Below, piece after piece: positions 19,050-27,599 of a DNA stretch of 64,000 nt (positions are counted from its first letter, which is position 1; each line of letters opens with the position of its first letter). Position numbers and translations under genes: made by a program. Source of the stretch: Candidatus Zhuqueibacterota bacterium (GTDB lineage Bacteria; Zhuqueibacterota; Zhuqueibacteria; Residuimicrobiales; Oceaniaggregativiventaceae); the NCBI GenBank assembly GCA_014728115.1, contig WJME01000272.1, positions 25,782 to 89,781 of the forward strand, written 5' to 3'. The notes beneath the pieces were generated by a model that saw only the letters and a list, made by a program, of their open reading frames with translations, searched no databases and had not been told where the DNA came from.

Positions 19050-20525
19050 CTATCTGAACTGAAAGCCAAATAACTGTGCATTGACCAGCTTGAACTGAAT
19101 CTTTACAGCCTTTTCATCGATATCGTCCAAGTTTGCATTCTCGAATACAACGGGAATTTCAATATGATCCTTACCGGATATCATTGTGTAAAAACCCGGT
19201 AAAGGTTCTCCTTTTTGATTAAAAATAGTTATTTCTATAGAACCGAATCGGGCATTACCATTTACAAATAGTTGTGATCCATTAAACCGCAGAGGCTTTG
19301 TCATGATACTCCCGCCGTCATAACTCGCCTGGAGGGAAACAAATCTTCCCCGCTTGATTTTCGCCAACCCAATAGCGCCATAAAAAGGTCCGGTATCTTT
19401 GCCCTTGTAAGGGGAATGCCGGTAGGTTCGACCGCTGTAATAAAACCAATGTTCATCACCCACCGATACCGGAGCGAGATTGCCCAGGGATATATTGAAC
19501 CGGTCCCAGGTGCCAATGTCCCCTTGAGGAATAAAAGGCTCCCGTGGCTCTACACGGCTAAAATCCATACCATTCCGACTCACCGCAAGTTGAATATCCA
19601 AATTGCCCTGATCGGGCAATCCATAAAACATTTGAACACACCCGATATACAAATCACCGTATGGAAAGACCGACATGGAATATATTTCCGTGCCTTCCGG
19701 GTCCCTGGCGTCGGCAGCCAAAACAAGTTCTTCTTTTGTCCAGTTCTCAAAGTCACGGCTTTCAATTCTGGTTACAGCTCTTCCCCAGCCGTATTTTTTC
19801 CAGCGATCTTTGGTTTTCTCCGTTGTAAGCTTGTTCCGGCCAAACAATACGAATCTGTCCACCCTTTCATCCCAAAAAAACCGGCTGATGTCAAAGATTT
19901 CATAACTGGCGAAATTCTTTTCCAGGGTCCAGTGAATACCATCCGGACTCACTGCGGTCCCCAATCCCCGGCGCTGTCCACGGTGATAAGGGGCCTCGTG
20001 TTCCCCGTGATAGTCACGCTGGATACTCACAAACCCGGCTTTATAGCGTCTATTGGGATCAGGATCCTTAGGGTCTTTGACAACCCCGCAAAACTCATAA
20101 AAGTGTCCAAAATTGCCCCGCTCGATCACAAGGTTGGTATTTTGCCCATCCCGGACCACGATACCGAGTTCAGGTTTTTTCCAATGGACTCCGTCATGGC
20201 TTGTGGCATAGCCCACATCCCCGGAGCTGTAATACCACATTTTATACAGCTCATCCTCATGATCAAGCATAACGGTCCCAAAAAGCAGGACAATATTGCC
20301 TTCCCAGGGTTTATCGGGCTGAACTATAGGACCACCCGGATGTTTTTCAACCTGATTGATTTGCCGGATAATGTTTTCTGTTTGTTCGACAAGATCATTA
20401 TCAAGAAATAATTGTTCTTGCTGACCGATATGAATATACTTGGATAATTCCGTTCCGGTAAGACTGTGCGGAACAAAACATGCCAGTAAAACCATCAATG
20501 CACTATTCATCCGTTTGTTCATCAT
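19050..20525 (-). CDS. Secreted GH32/43-like five-bladed propeller glycosidase-family protein
   Basis: A 491-residue exported protein with a signal peptide (residues 1-24). Two ATGs, 20525 and 20522, both sit behind AAGGA. The sequence pattern, LFLDNDLVEQ, PDKPWEGNIV, YKMWYYSSGDVGYATSHDGVHW, GTAVSPDGIHW and WDRFNISLG, is that of the five-bladed propeller glycosidase superfamily (GH32/GH43/GH130-like) frequent in Planctomycetes and FCB bacteria. A C-terminal beta-domain (about residues 400-491) follows. Acidic residues at D-x-D positions could be catalytic, but the exact family and linkage cannot be assigned. It is transcribed divergently from the MBL-fold gene at 20717 across 191 bp. Confidence 0.65.
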   Translation of the reverse strand: MMNKRMNSALMVLLACFVPHSLTGTELSKYIHIGQQEQLFLDNDLVEQTENIIRQINQVEKHPGGPIVQPDKPWEGNIVLLFGTVMLDHEDELYKMWYYSSGDVGYATSHDGVHWKKPELGIVVRDGQNTNLVIERGNFGHFYEFCGVVKDPKDPDPNRRYKAGFVSIQRDYHGEHEAPYHRGQRRGLGTAVSPDGIHWTLEKNFASYEIFDISRFFWDERVDRFVLFGRNKLTTEKTKDRWKKYGWGRAVTRIESRDFENWTKEELVLAADARDPEGTEIYSMSVFPYGDLYIGCVQMFYGLPDQGNLDIQLAVSRNGMDFSRVEPREPFIPQGDIGTWDRFNISLGNLAPVSVGDEHWFYYSGRTYRHSPYKGKDTGPFYGAIGLAKIKRGRFVSLQASYDGGSIMTKPLRFNGSQLFVNGNARFGSIEITIFNQKGEPLPGFYTMISGKDHIEIPVVFENANLDDIDEKAVKIQFKLVNAQLFGFQFR

Positions 20526-20716
20526 GGTCCTTCTTGAATTCTAAGGGAATTGAAATCCTGCTTTAAAATAGCCAAAGCTGAATATAAATGCAATGAATTT
20601 AATCTCATAATCGCTTTGCTGATCCAATCAAAAAGGCGAGAGGATTTTACTTGGGTTTGATTATTTTTTTTCACATTATAACAAAAGAACCATGATCATC
20701 AAATAACGAGTTTGCA

Positions 20717-21433
20717 ATGCAACTCTTGAAAAATCTATTCCAGGTGAGCGGCGATCTCAATGGTCTGACCTGGGCAGGAAAGGACGCCGGATTTGAAGAC
20801 GGTAACAGTTATATTCTCGAAACCGGGCAGGGACTCGTCATGTTCGACTGTGGCTGCGGGGAGACATTCGATCAAATCTGTCAAAATATGGCGTATTGGA
20901 ATCTGGATATCGATCAGGTGCATGCCTGTTTTCTCACCCATGCCCATCTGGATCATGCCGGAGCAGCACACAACCTCCGGGAACGAACCGTCAAACTGAT
21001 CGCGCATCCGGAAACCGCCGAGGCCATGTCCAAAGGCGATGAGCGCTGCTGCGGTTACCTCTATCATAAATCATTCATTCCAACAACCATCGATCAGACG
21101 ATAAAAGACAATGAAACCATCGAGATCCTTGGTTACCAAATCAAAGCCCTGCACCTGCCCGGACATACCCGGGGCTGTACCGCCTATGTCTTTGAACATC
21201 AGGATAAGACCATCCTCATCAGCGGCGATATCATCGGCACATTGCTGGCCGGCGATTTTGGCTGGAGCGGATCCATCGATTTCGATCGCAAACTCTATAT
21301 CGAATCCTTGCGCAGACTGGCTAAAATCGATACGGATATCATGCTTCCCGGCCATGGCATGGCCTATTTTCATAAACCCCGCCGCCGGGTGGAAGCGGTG
21401 CTGAATCAAGCCCTGATGCAGTGGCGGGGATAA
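20717..21433 (+). CDS. MBL-fold metallo-hydrolase
   Basis: A 238-residue cytoplasmic metallo-beta-lactamase-fold hydrolase. The binuclear metal motif HAHLDH (in LTHAHLDHAG) sits at residues ~76-81; further ligands are the His in LHLPGHTRG, the Asp in LISGDIIG and the His in MLPGHGMA. Length and order match glyoxalase II/generic hydrolases (~210-250 residues). No DNA-binding or partner domain shows which ester or thioester it cleaves. A weak ribosome binding site precedes the ATG. Its right neighbour is a dispersed repeat, so it is probably a single-gene unit. Confidence 0.85.
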   Translation: MQLLKNLFQVSGDLNGLTWAGKDAGFEDGNSYILETGQGLVMFDCGCGETFDQICQNMAYWNLDIDQVHACFLTHAHLDHAGAAHNLRERTVKLIAHPETAEAMSKGDERCCGYLYHKSFIPTTIDQTIKDNETIEILGYQIKALHLPGHTRGCTAYVFEHQDKTILISGDIIGTLLAGDFGWSGSIDFDRKLYIESLRRLAKIDTDIMLPGHGMAYFHKPRRRVEAVLNQALMQWRG

Positions 21434-21545
21434 TCATCGATCTGCCTTGTGAAAAGCAAGCCCCTCTTTCAACCTGACTGAAATCATTCTAAATACAGAT
21501 GAGCATAGGGTAGGACATTAAAATCTTTTGAATATAAAGACTGTA

Positions 21546-21840
21546 GAGCTCTTTCAAAAAGAATAGCGAGGCGCGATCGTCCCGCACCTATCGCTGTCCA
21601 ACTCTTGAGGAGTACAGAACAGAATACTGAATGAGCGAACTCGAACCGCCTATCGGCGAGATGAGCGATAGGTGCGGGAAAGCGCGTCCGAGCCCGCGCA
21701 GGATCCTGGCCCCGTACTTATCGCCGACCGGTACAGCACCTCTCTGAAAATACGAACAACACGATCCTCCCATTTCAAAGCATAAACGAACAATGCGATA
21801 GGTGCGGGGACAGAGCCGGAGCGGCCCCACCTTGGTTCAA
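21546..21840 (+). repeat. Dispersed structured repeat B, copy 1
   Basis: About 295 bp beginning GAGCTCTTTC and ending GGGGACAGAGCCGGAGCGG. Internally it carries GCGATAGGTGCGGG twice and CACCTATCGCTGTCC in opposite sense, so it can fold on itself, plus GCCCGCGCAGGATCCTGG. Related copies lie at 26384-26700 (reverse), 27143-27412 and 32620-32915. No conserved open frame is shared by the copies. Confidence 0.8.
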
Positions 21841-21968
21841 ATGTAGATTTATTCAAAAAGTGGATGAGATGAATAATGAGTTTGATTTTAAATGATAATC
21901 TGTTATTTTCAAAGCAACTCTGCCTTTAAAAATCTTTCGCATATTTTATAAAAACTGGGAGCCAATAT

Positions 21969-24674
21969 ATGAGAAAAGGGGTCATCACCGGACTCGTCAC
22001 ACTTGCAATCCTATTAAGCTGCTCCACAAAAAACTCCTTCATCGAACCACAACAGCTCTTGTGCGAAGCAAAGAAAAATCCCATCGGACTCGCCACTGTC
22101 CAGCCCCGGTTTTCCTGGAAAAACGAGTTTCATGCCAACCATTCCCGGCAAACCGCCTATCAGATCCTCGTGGCCTCGTCTCCGGAGCTGCTTAAAGAAG
22201 AATCAGCAGACCTCTGGGATTCAGGCAAAGTCCCGGACAAAAAATCGATCTGGGTATCCTATGACGGCAAGGCCCTGCAATCCCGTTCCGTTGGCTATTG
22301 GAAGGTAAAGGTCTGGGATCAAAACGACACCCCCTCGGACTGGAGTGATCCTCAACATTTTACGGTCGGCTTGCTCGAACCCGGGGACTGGAACGGCGCG
22401 TATATCGCCATGGACTCGAACGATTCGGCCGCCCAATCGCCTTTTTTCAGAAAGACCTTTCGTCTGGATGAGACCTATGACCACCTTTTTTTTCATGTCA
22501 ACTCGCTGGGGTATCACGAGCTCTATATCAACAATCAGCGCGTCGGCGATGCGGTGCTGGCTCCGGCGGAATCGCAATACGACAAACGGTCGTTCTCCCT
22601 GTCCTATGATGTCACCCCGTATCTCAAAAAAGGCAAGAATGCCATTGTGCTCTGGCTGGGATATGGCTGGTACCAGCATTTCAAGGGCCGAGCCCATGAG
22701 GGCCCCCTGGTCAGGGCGCAGCTCGATGGATTAAGAGACGGCGAATGGCACACCCTGGTGCAAACCGATAACAGCTGGACAACCCATAAAAGCGAATATT
22801 CCATTCTGGATAACCTCCTCTTTGGGGGTGAAATCCTCAATGCCAATCATGTCGTGCCGGATTTTGCCGATCCGGATCTGGATGACAGCGATTGGCAACA
22901 GGCGGCTGAGATCGAGGTTTATGATCATCGGGTGACCCCGCAGGTGGTTGAACTCAATCGCTATCAGGAGAAAATCCAGCCGAAAAAAATCCTGAACCTG
23001 GAGAACGATGTGGTTGTGATCGATATGGGCAAAAACCTTACCGGCCACCTGACCCTCGATTTTCCGGCATTGCCAAAGGGGCATCAGGTTACCATTCAAT
23101 ATGCCGATCACCTCCCCACGCAAAACAGAGAGCTGTTTGAACTGCAATCCTGGGATCCGGAATATACCCTGGAAGAGCGGGAAAACGACCGCTTTGACCG
23201 CCAGATGGATCACTATGTTTCTTCCGGTGAGGCAGGGACGTTTACCAATAAATTCAACTATCGGGCATTCCGGTATGTGAGGTTGTTGAACATGCCCCAA
23301 GAGATCGACAACCAGTCGATCAGCGCCCGGCTGATTCACACCGATTTCAGAGAGACAGCCGGATTTGCCTGCTCGGAACCGCTGCTGAATCAAATCCATG
23401 ATCTCTTTGCCTATACGCTGAAATGCCTGACTCTCGGAGGGAAAACCGTCGATTGTCCCCATTATGAACGGCTGGGCTATGGCGGCGACGGCAACGCCAG
23501 CACGGTCACCGCACAAACGCTTTTCGACCTCTCCCCTCTCTATACCACCTGGCTGACCCATTGGGCGGACTGTAACAAACCCGATGGTGACATGCCCCAT
23601 ACCGCCCCCACCTTTTGGAGCTCAGGCGGCGGACCTTATTGGTGTGCGTTTATCATCAAGGCGTCCTGGCAGACCTGGTTGAACTATGGGGACAAACGGG
23701 TATTGGAAACCTTTTATCCGGTCATGCTCAACTGGCTCAAATACGTCGATAAACACTCGCCTAATGTTCTGCTGGAACCGTGGCCCAATACCGAAAACCG
23801 AAACTGGTATCTCGGGGACTGGGCGACTCCCAACGGCATCGACCAGACCGACCCGCGCTCCGTGGGCGTAGTCACCAACTGTGCCATCGTGGACAGTTAC
23901 GACAAGCTCATCAAGATTGCACGGGTATTGAACCGCGATAGCGATGCAGAGAAATTTGCCGCCAAAAAAGCGACCCTTTCGCGAGCCATTCATGAGGCAT
24001 TTTATCATCCCGAATCCGCCACCTATGGCACAGGCGTACAGATCGATTTGGCCTATCCTCTGATCCTGGGCGTTGTGCCGGATTCGCTCGAGGAAAAAGT
24101 CACCCAAAGCCTGATTGACGAGACCCTCGAAAACCGCAACGGCCATCTGGCCACCGGGCTGGTCGGACTCCCGGTGCTGACCCATTGGGTCACCACCCGT
24201 CATGCCTCTAATCTGATGTATGAGATGATGACCAAACAAACCTATCCTGGATTTGGCTTTATGCTCGAGCACGGCGCCACCACGGTCTGGGAACATTGGC
24301 ATGGCCACCGCAGCCGGATTCACAATTGTTACAATGCGCCGGGCTCCTGGTTCTACCAGGCCATCGGCGGCATCCGGCAGTTGGAGGAGCATCCGGGCTA
24401 TGAACAGTTTTTGCTGGCCCCTCGACCGCCCAAAGACCTGACCTGGGCCAAAGTGTATAAAGACACACCCTATGGCACCATCCGGGTAGAGTGGCAAAAG
24501 CAGGACGGCGAAATGGTCATGCAGGTCACCGTTCCCACGGGAAGCACGGCCCAATTCGTCCTGCCCCAGGGTGTTCAGAATTGTAAAATCGATGGGAAAT
24601 CCATAGAACCGGAACCACAGGGCCACATCCGGATCGAAGCCGGCAAATATCAATTGACCTATAATACACGATAA
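21969..24674 (+). CDS. Alpha-L-rhamnosidase, GH78, lipoprotein
   Basis: A 901-residue exported glycosidase that would release terminal alpha-L-rhamnose by inversion. N-terminus ends in a lipobox (AILLSC, Cys18). Domains: beta-sandwich with fibronectin-like WRVKVWD-type motif (residues ~30-140), rhamnosidase N domain (~150-330), further beta domain (~335-440), (alpha/alpha)6 catalytic domain (~450-790) and C-terminal beta domain. The acidic active-site cluster is D495-C-P-H-Y-E500-R-L-G-Y-G-G-D507, and the general base is Glu775 in TTVWEHW. Followed after 95 bp by the DUF1080 gene in the same direction. The second GH78 in this window (39511) has the same layout but differs in sequence. Substrate is probably a plant or algal rhamnoside. 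Confidence 0.93.
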   Translation: MRKGVITGLVTLAILLSCSTKNSFIEPQQLLCEAKKNPIGLATVQPRFSWKNEFHANHSRQTAYQILVASSPELLKEESADLWDSGKVPDKKSIWVSYDGKALQSRSVGYWKVKVWDQNDTPSDWSDPQHFTVGLLEPGDWNGAYIAMDSNDSAAQSPFFRKTFRLDETYDHLFFHVNSLGYHELYINNQRVGDAVLAPAESQYDKRSFSLSYDVTPYLKKGKNAIVLWLGYGWYQHFKGRAHEGPLVRAQLDGLRDGEWHTLVQTDNSWTTHKSEYSILDNLLFGGEILNANHVVPDFADPDLDDSDWQQAAEIEVYDHRVTPQVVELNRYQEKIQPKKILNLENDVVVIDMGKNLTGHLTLDFPALPKGHQVTIQYADHLPTQNRELFELQSWDPEYTLEERENDRFDRQMDHYVSSGEAGTFTNKFNYRAFRYVRLLNMPQEIDNQSISARLIHTDFRETAGFACSEPLLNQIHDLFAYTLKCLTLGGKTVDCPHYERLGYGGDGNASTVTAQTLFDLSPLYTTWLTHWADCNKPDGDMPHTAPTFWSSGGGPYWCAFIIKASWQTWLNYGDKRVLETFYPVMLNWLKYVDKHSPNVLLEPWPNTENRNWYLGDWATPNGIDQTDPRSVGVVTNCAIVDSYDKLIKIARVLNRDSDAEKFAAKKATLSRAIHEAFYHPESATYGTGVQIDLAYPLILGVVPDSLEEKVTQSLIDETLENRNGHLATGLVGLPVLTHWVTTRHASNLMYEMMTKQTYPGFGFMLEHGATTVWEHWHGHRSRIHNCYNAPGSWFYQAIGGIRQLEEHPGYEQFLLAPRPPKDLTWAKVYKDTPYGTIRVEWQKQDGEMVMQVTVPTGSTAQFVLPQGVQNCKIDGKSIEPEPQGHIRIEAGKYQLTYNTR

Positions 24675-24680
24675 ATTTTT

Positions 24681-24742
24681 TTACGTTTTTACGTTCGCAC
24701 GTTCCCACGTGGCCACGTTCCCACGTTCAAACGTGCAAACGT
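24681..24742 (+). repeat. ACGTTC-type degenerate tandem repeat
   Basis: Seven or more units of the form CACGTTC/CACGTGG/AAACGTG in tandem between GH78 and the DUF1080 gene. An inverted-sense counterpart lies at 25858-25900 after the DUF1080 gene, so the gene is bracketed by the two arrays. Confidence 0.75.
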
Positions 24743-24769
24743 AGAAACAAAAAAAGGAAGGACAAGATC

Positions 24770-25852
24770 ATGAAACAGGCACTGATGGTTTTTCTCGTCA
24801 TGTTTACTGCCCAAGCATTTTCGCAACCCTGCGGAACAAAGAGTTTCAATGACTATGCGTATGACATTCACAGCACAGACCGGCCTTATCCGGAGGTAGT
24901 GGATCCGGGGACGCCCAGTTCATTGGACGAGGCCGGGCAACCGCCTTCTGATGCCATCGTGCTCTTTGATGGCAGTGATTTATCGCAATGGCTGACCCGT
25001 GACGGCGAGCCGGCCGACTGGAAGGTGGGAAACGGATATATCGAATGTGTTCCGGGCAAATCCACGATCTATAGCAAACAATCATTCGGCGATTGCCAGC
25101 TGCATATCGAGTGGGCAACCCCGGCACAGGTCGAGGGTGAAGGCCAGGGCCGCGGCAACAGTGGCGTGTATCTGATGGGCTTGTATGAGGTGCAGGTGCT
25201 GGATTCCTATCAAAACACCACCTATCCGGACGGACAGGCTGCGGCGTTATACGGCCAATATCCCCCAGAGGTAAACGCCAGCCGGCAGCCCGGGGTGTGG
25301 CAAACCTATGACATTATCTTTCACCGGCCTAGATTTTCCCCTACGGGTGAGGTCATCAAACCGGCCACGATCACGGTTTTGCATAACGGCGTGCTGGTGC
25401 AGGATCACGTTCAGCTGACGGGTCCGACCATGAACCGGCTCCGCCTGGACTATTATGCCCACGATTCCCGCCTGCCGATCTCGCTGCAGAATCACCGCAA
25501 TCCGGTGCGGTTTCGCAATATCTGGGTGCGGGATCTGGAGAAAGATAAAGAGCAAGCCAGGACGTCAACAGTTCGACCGGATGCAAGTCCGGATATCGCT
25601 GCCATGGCAGGTACGTTTCAAAATCCCGACAATCCGAACGACCGTATCGTGCTGGCCGTAAAAGAGGGACAGCTTTTTGTCAGAGAGATGACCAGCAGAG
25701 ACATTGCCCTGCATCCGCAATCCGGGAGCTCGTTCTATGCCTTTGAAGATCAGCTGCAAATCAACATCAGAACCAATCGCGAGGGCAAGGTGTCGGGTCT
25801 TCGGGTATTTCAGCGAGGAAAAATGCATAGTTATGATAAAGTAGAGCAATAG
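24770..25852 (+). CDS. Secreted DUF1080 (3-keto-disaccharide hydrolase family) protein
   Basis: A 360-residue exported protein with signal peptide to QAFSQ. The DUF1080 signature spans residues ~60-265: AIVLFDGSDLSQWLTRDG, DWKVGNGYIECVPG, GNSGVYLMGLYEVQVLDSY and the closing PVRFRNIWVRDL. This concanavalin-like family acts on 3-keto-glycosides or binds glycans. Residues ~280-360 form an extra beta-rich domain (AGTFQNPDNPNDRIVLAV) unlike most family members, perhaps a lipocalin-like or DUF3471-like module. GGAAGGA precedes the ATG. Same direction as GH78 upstream and the peroxiredoxin-like gene downstream, so an oxidative glycan-degrading unit is possible but not shown. Confidence 0.85.
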   Translation: MKQALMVFLVMFTAQAFSQPCGTKSFNDYAYDIHSTDRPYPEVVDPGTPSSLDEAGQPPSDAIVLFDGSDLSQWLTRDGEPADWKVGNGYIECVPGKSTIYSKQSFGDCQLHIEWATPAQVEGEGQGRGNSGVYLMGLYEVQVLDSYQNTTYPDGQAAALYGQYPPEVNASRQPGVWQTYDIIFHRPRFSPTGEVIKPATITVLHNGVLVQDHVQLTGPTMNRLRLDYYAHDSRLPISLQNHRNPVRFRNIWVRDLEKDKEQARTSTVRPDASPDIAAMAGTFQNPDNPNDRIVLAVKEGQLFVREMTSRDIALHPQSGSSFYAFEDQLQINIRTNREGKVSGLRVFQRGKMHSYDKVEQ

Positions 25853-25857
25853 GCAGT

Positions 25858-25900
25858 GTTTACGTGGGAACGTGGGAACGTGGAAATGTTTGAACGTAAA
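25858..25900 (-). repeat. ACGTGGGA-type tandem repeat, inverted relative to 24681
   Basis: Units of ACGTGGGA repeat four times with decay. Read on the reverse strand it resembles the 24681 array. It ends just before the ribosome binding site (GGGGGA, 25902-25907) of the next gene. Confidence 0.7.
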
Positions 25901-25914
25901 TTGGGGGAATAGTT

Positions 25915-26382
25915 ATGTCAAGAGTCAAAATCGATACCCCTGCACCGGATTTCAGTCTTGAGGATTTTAATGGGGTCAAAGTGTCCTTGTCTGATTTTCG
26001 TGATAAAAAACATGTCATCATGGTTTTGAATCGCGGATTTTCCTGACCGTTTTGCCGCCGGCATATGGCGCAGTTGCGTCAGGATTATCAAAAATTCCTG
26101 GACAGAGAGGCTGAAATTATCGTCATCGGTCCGGATGATGCCGGGGCCTTTCGGGAGTATTGGGCCAAAGAAAACCTGGATTTTATCGGATTGCCCGATC
26201 CAAAACACCATGTCCTCAAACTCTATGGTCAGCAAGTAAAAATCTTTAAACTGGGCAGAATGCCGGCCCAGATGGTGGTCGATAAATCCGGTACACTGCG
26301 TTATGTACATTATGGGCATTCCATGTCGGATATTCCGTCGAATCAAGAGTTTTTCGAGTTGGTGGATTCGTGGGATATCTAG
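25915..26382 (+). CDS. Peroxiredoxin-like (AhpC/TSA fold) selenoprotein candidate with UxxC motif
   Basis: The frame from ATG 25915 (behind GGGGGA) runs 155 codons to TAG 26380-26382 with one internal TGA at 26044-26046 (codon 44). Before it: DTPAPDFSLEDFNG and a HVIMVLNRGFS strand; after it: PFCRRHMAQLRQDYQKF. In peroxiredoxin-like redoxins this is the RGxxCPFCRxxLxxL site, so the TGA replaces the first Cys of CxxC and would give Sec44-x-x-Cys47. The rest of the fold, including the conserved cis-Pro loop (RMPAQMVVD), is intact. A hairpin with GU in its loop follows 25 nt later. Predicted role: thiol- or selenol-based peroxide or disulfide reduction. A conventional start at 26065 would omit the first third and the redox centre. 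Alternatives: a Cys-to-stop point mutation or a base error. Confidence 0.8.
26066..26081 (+). promoter_or_regulatory. Candidate bacterial SECIS hairpin
   Basis: Inside the coding region, 25 nt after the UGA: stem UGGCGC / GCGUCA (six pairs, one G-U) closing the loop AGUU. Loop size, a G among the first two loop bases and the distance from UGA agree with described bacterial SECIS elements, which recruit SelB. A competing hairpin (UGCCGCC / GGCGCA) starts closer to the UGA. Confidence 0.6.
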
Positions 26383-26383
26383 A

Positions 26384-26700
26384 GCTCAGATTTAAATACA
26401 CGTTAATTTGGGACCGCTCCGGCTCTGTCCCCGCACCTGTCGCTATGAAAGTTTGTTTTTCGGCTGGATTTGGCAAGATCCTTCGTTTTTCAGGAATGTA
26501 CAGGTTTGGCCGGCGACAGGCGCGGTGCCAGGATCCTTCGCGGGCTCGGCACGCTTCCCCTCACCTATCGCTTATCTCGCCGATAGTCTGTTCGCGTTCA
26601 TGCATTCAGTATTCTGTATTGCAACCCTCAGGGATTGGACAGCGATAGGTGAGGGGCGATCGCGCCTCGCTGTCATTTAGAAAAGAGCTCTAGAGTCAAT
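26384..26700 (-). repeat. Dispersed structured repeat B, copy 2
   Basis: Reverse-strand copy of the repeat at 21546, slightly longer, with the same order of blocks: GAGCTCTTTT, GCGAGGCGCGATCG, CACCTATCGCTGTCC, GCGATAGGTGAGGGG, GAGCCCGCGAAGGATCCTGG and GGGGACAGAGCCGGAGCGG. It starts directly after the stop codon of the selenoprotein candidate and may also serve as its 3' end. Confidence 0.8.
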
Positions 26701-26734
26701 ATATCCTGCCTGATTTTTTCTTTTAACTTTGTTT

Positions 26735-27110
26735 GACATTTAACATCTAACGTCTGATGTCTGACATCTCCCATTTAACGTCCACCAGGCCACCGCAGGA
26801 TTTATTCCTGCGGAGCGATGACTGGCAGTCAACAGCGAAAGCGACAGATCTCACCGCCACCGCAGGGCTTGTTCCTGCGGTGCGATGACTGTTAGCGATG
26901 TTATCGCATTGTCTCCACACTATCATCAGGGGAAAAACTCAAAAACAGCGCATTCAGGAGGGTGATTCACACTATTTTTCTGAGATCTCTAGCACGATCT
27001 TTTTTGTCTATTAGGATCAAGAATCATCTGACGTTCAAAGAAAAAGCGTAACTTTTTAAAATTTGGACTGGGTGGATTCATTGGAGCGTCAAACGTCAGA
27101 CGCTAAAAAT
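26735..27110. repeat. Cluster of short repeats: GTCTGACG motifs and paired CCGCAGG hairpins
   Basis: At 26738-26785 and 27020-27105 are copies of ACGTCTGATGTCTGAC-like motifs. At 26789-26830 and 26858-26891 lie two hairpins of the form CCGCAGGnnTnnTTCCTGCGG, each followed by GCGATGACTG; they are a direct duplication. No gene features are present in this stretch. Confidence 0.65.
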
Positions 27111-27142
27111 TGAAAAAAAAGATACAAGCACTATTTATCGGC

Positions 27143-27412
27143 TATAGAGCTTTTTCCCAAATGAGAGCGAGGTGCGATCGCCCCACACCTATCGCTGACC
27201 GACTCTAAGGATTCTCAGACAGATCGTAAAATGAGCGAACCAGAACAGTGTAGCGGTGTGATGGGCGATAGGTGCGGGGAAGCGCACCGAGCCCGCGCAG
27301 GATCCTGGCCCCGCGGCCATGAAACCGCATCAGAACTGCAAAAGAGATCAACTGATTTATTTAGCTGTGAGTAACAAATGCAAAGCCGCGGGGACAGAGC
27401 CGGAGCGGTCCC
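27143..27412 (+). repeat. Dispersed structured repeat B, copy 3
   Basis: Same direction as copy 1. Blocks kept: GCGAGGTGCGATCGCC, CACCTATCGCTGACC, GCGATAGGTGCGGGG, GAGCCCGCGCAGGATCCTGG and GGGGACAGAGCCGGAGCGG. The sequences between the blocks diverge from the other copies, as expected for selection on structure or for repeat ends. Confidence 0.8.
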
Positions 27413-27454
27413 AGATCAAAGAGAGCGTCGGAAGCTTGCACAGCAGATTGTATC

Positions 27455-27545
27455 GATTCAACGATTCAACAGTTCAACAGTTCAACCCTTTAGCAATCCA
27501 TCAAATCACCAGCGCCACCGACAAAGATACTTTCAGCATGACAGC
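27455..27545 (+). repeat. ATTCAACAG tandem units followed by short repeat A
   Basis: GATTCAACAGTTCAACAGTT-type units at 27458-27487, then the ACCGACAAAGAT...CAGCATGACA unit at 27513-27542. The latter has further copies at 3650 (reverse), 32993 and 33501. Confidence 0.65.
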
Positions 27546-27599
27546 TTTGTCGATGGCCCTGTGCATAACCTGCAAATCAAAAGAACAAATCCCCAAAAT

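Noticed and set aside
21588..21856. Small open frames inside the repeat-B copies
   Set aside because: Frames differ between copies and the conserved blocks are palindromic, so coding is unlikely.
23622..24653. 343-codon reverse open frame
   Set aside because: Antisense shadow of the GH78 catalytic domain.
21969..24674. Defective GH78 because the active-site block is one residue shorter than DCPQRDERLGW
   Set aside because: The Asp(+0)/Glu(+5)/Asp(+12) spacing occurs in a characterised branch of GH78, so the enzyme is probably active.
26065..26382. Separate 105-residue gene starting at 26065
   Set aside because: It lacks the N-terminal strand and the redox motif of its family, and the upstream frame from 25915 carries the missing part with a good ribosome binding site; the TGA is better read as Sec.
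26787..26905. CRISPR-like array
   Set aside because: Only two hairpin units with no regular spacers and no cas genes; better explained as a REP-like duplication.
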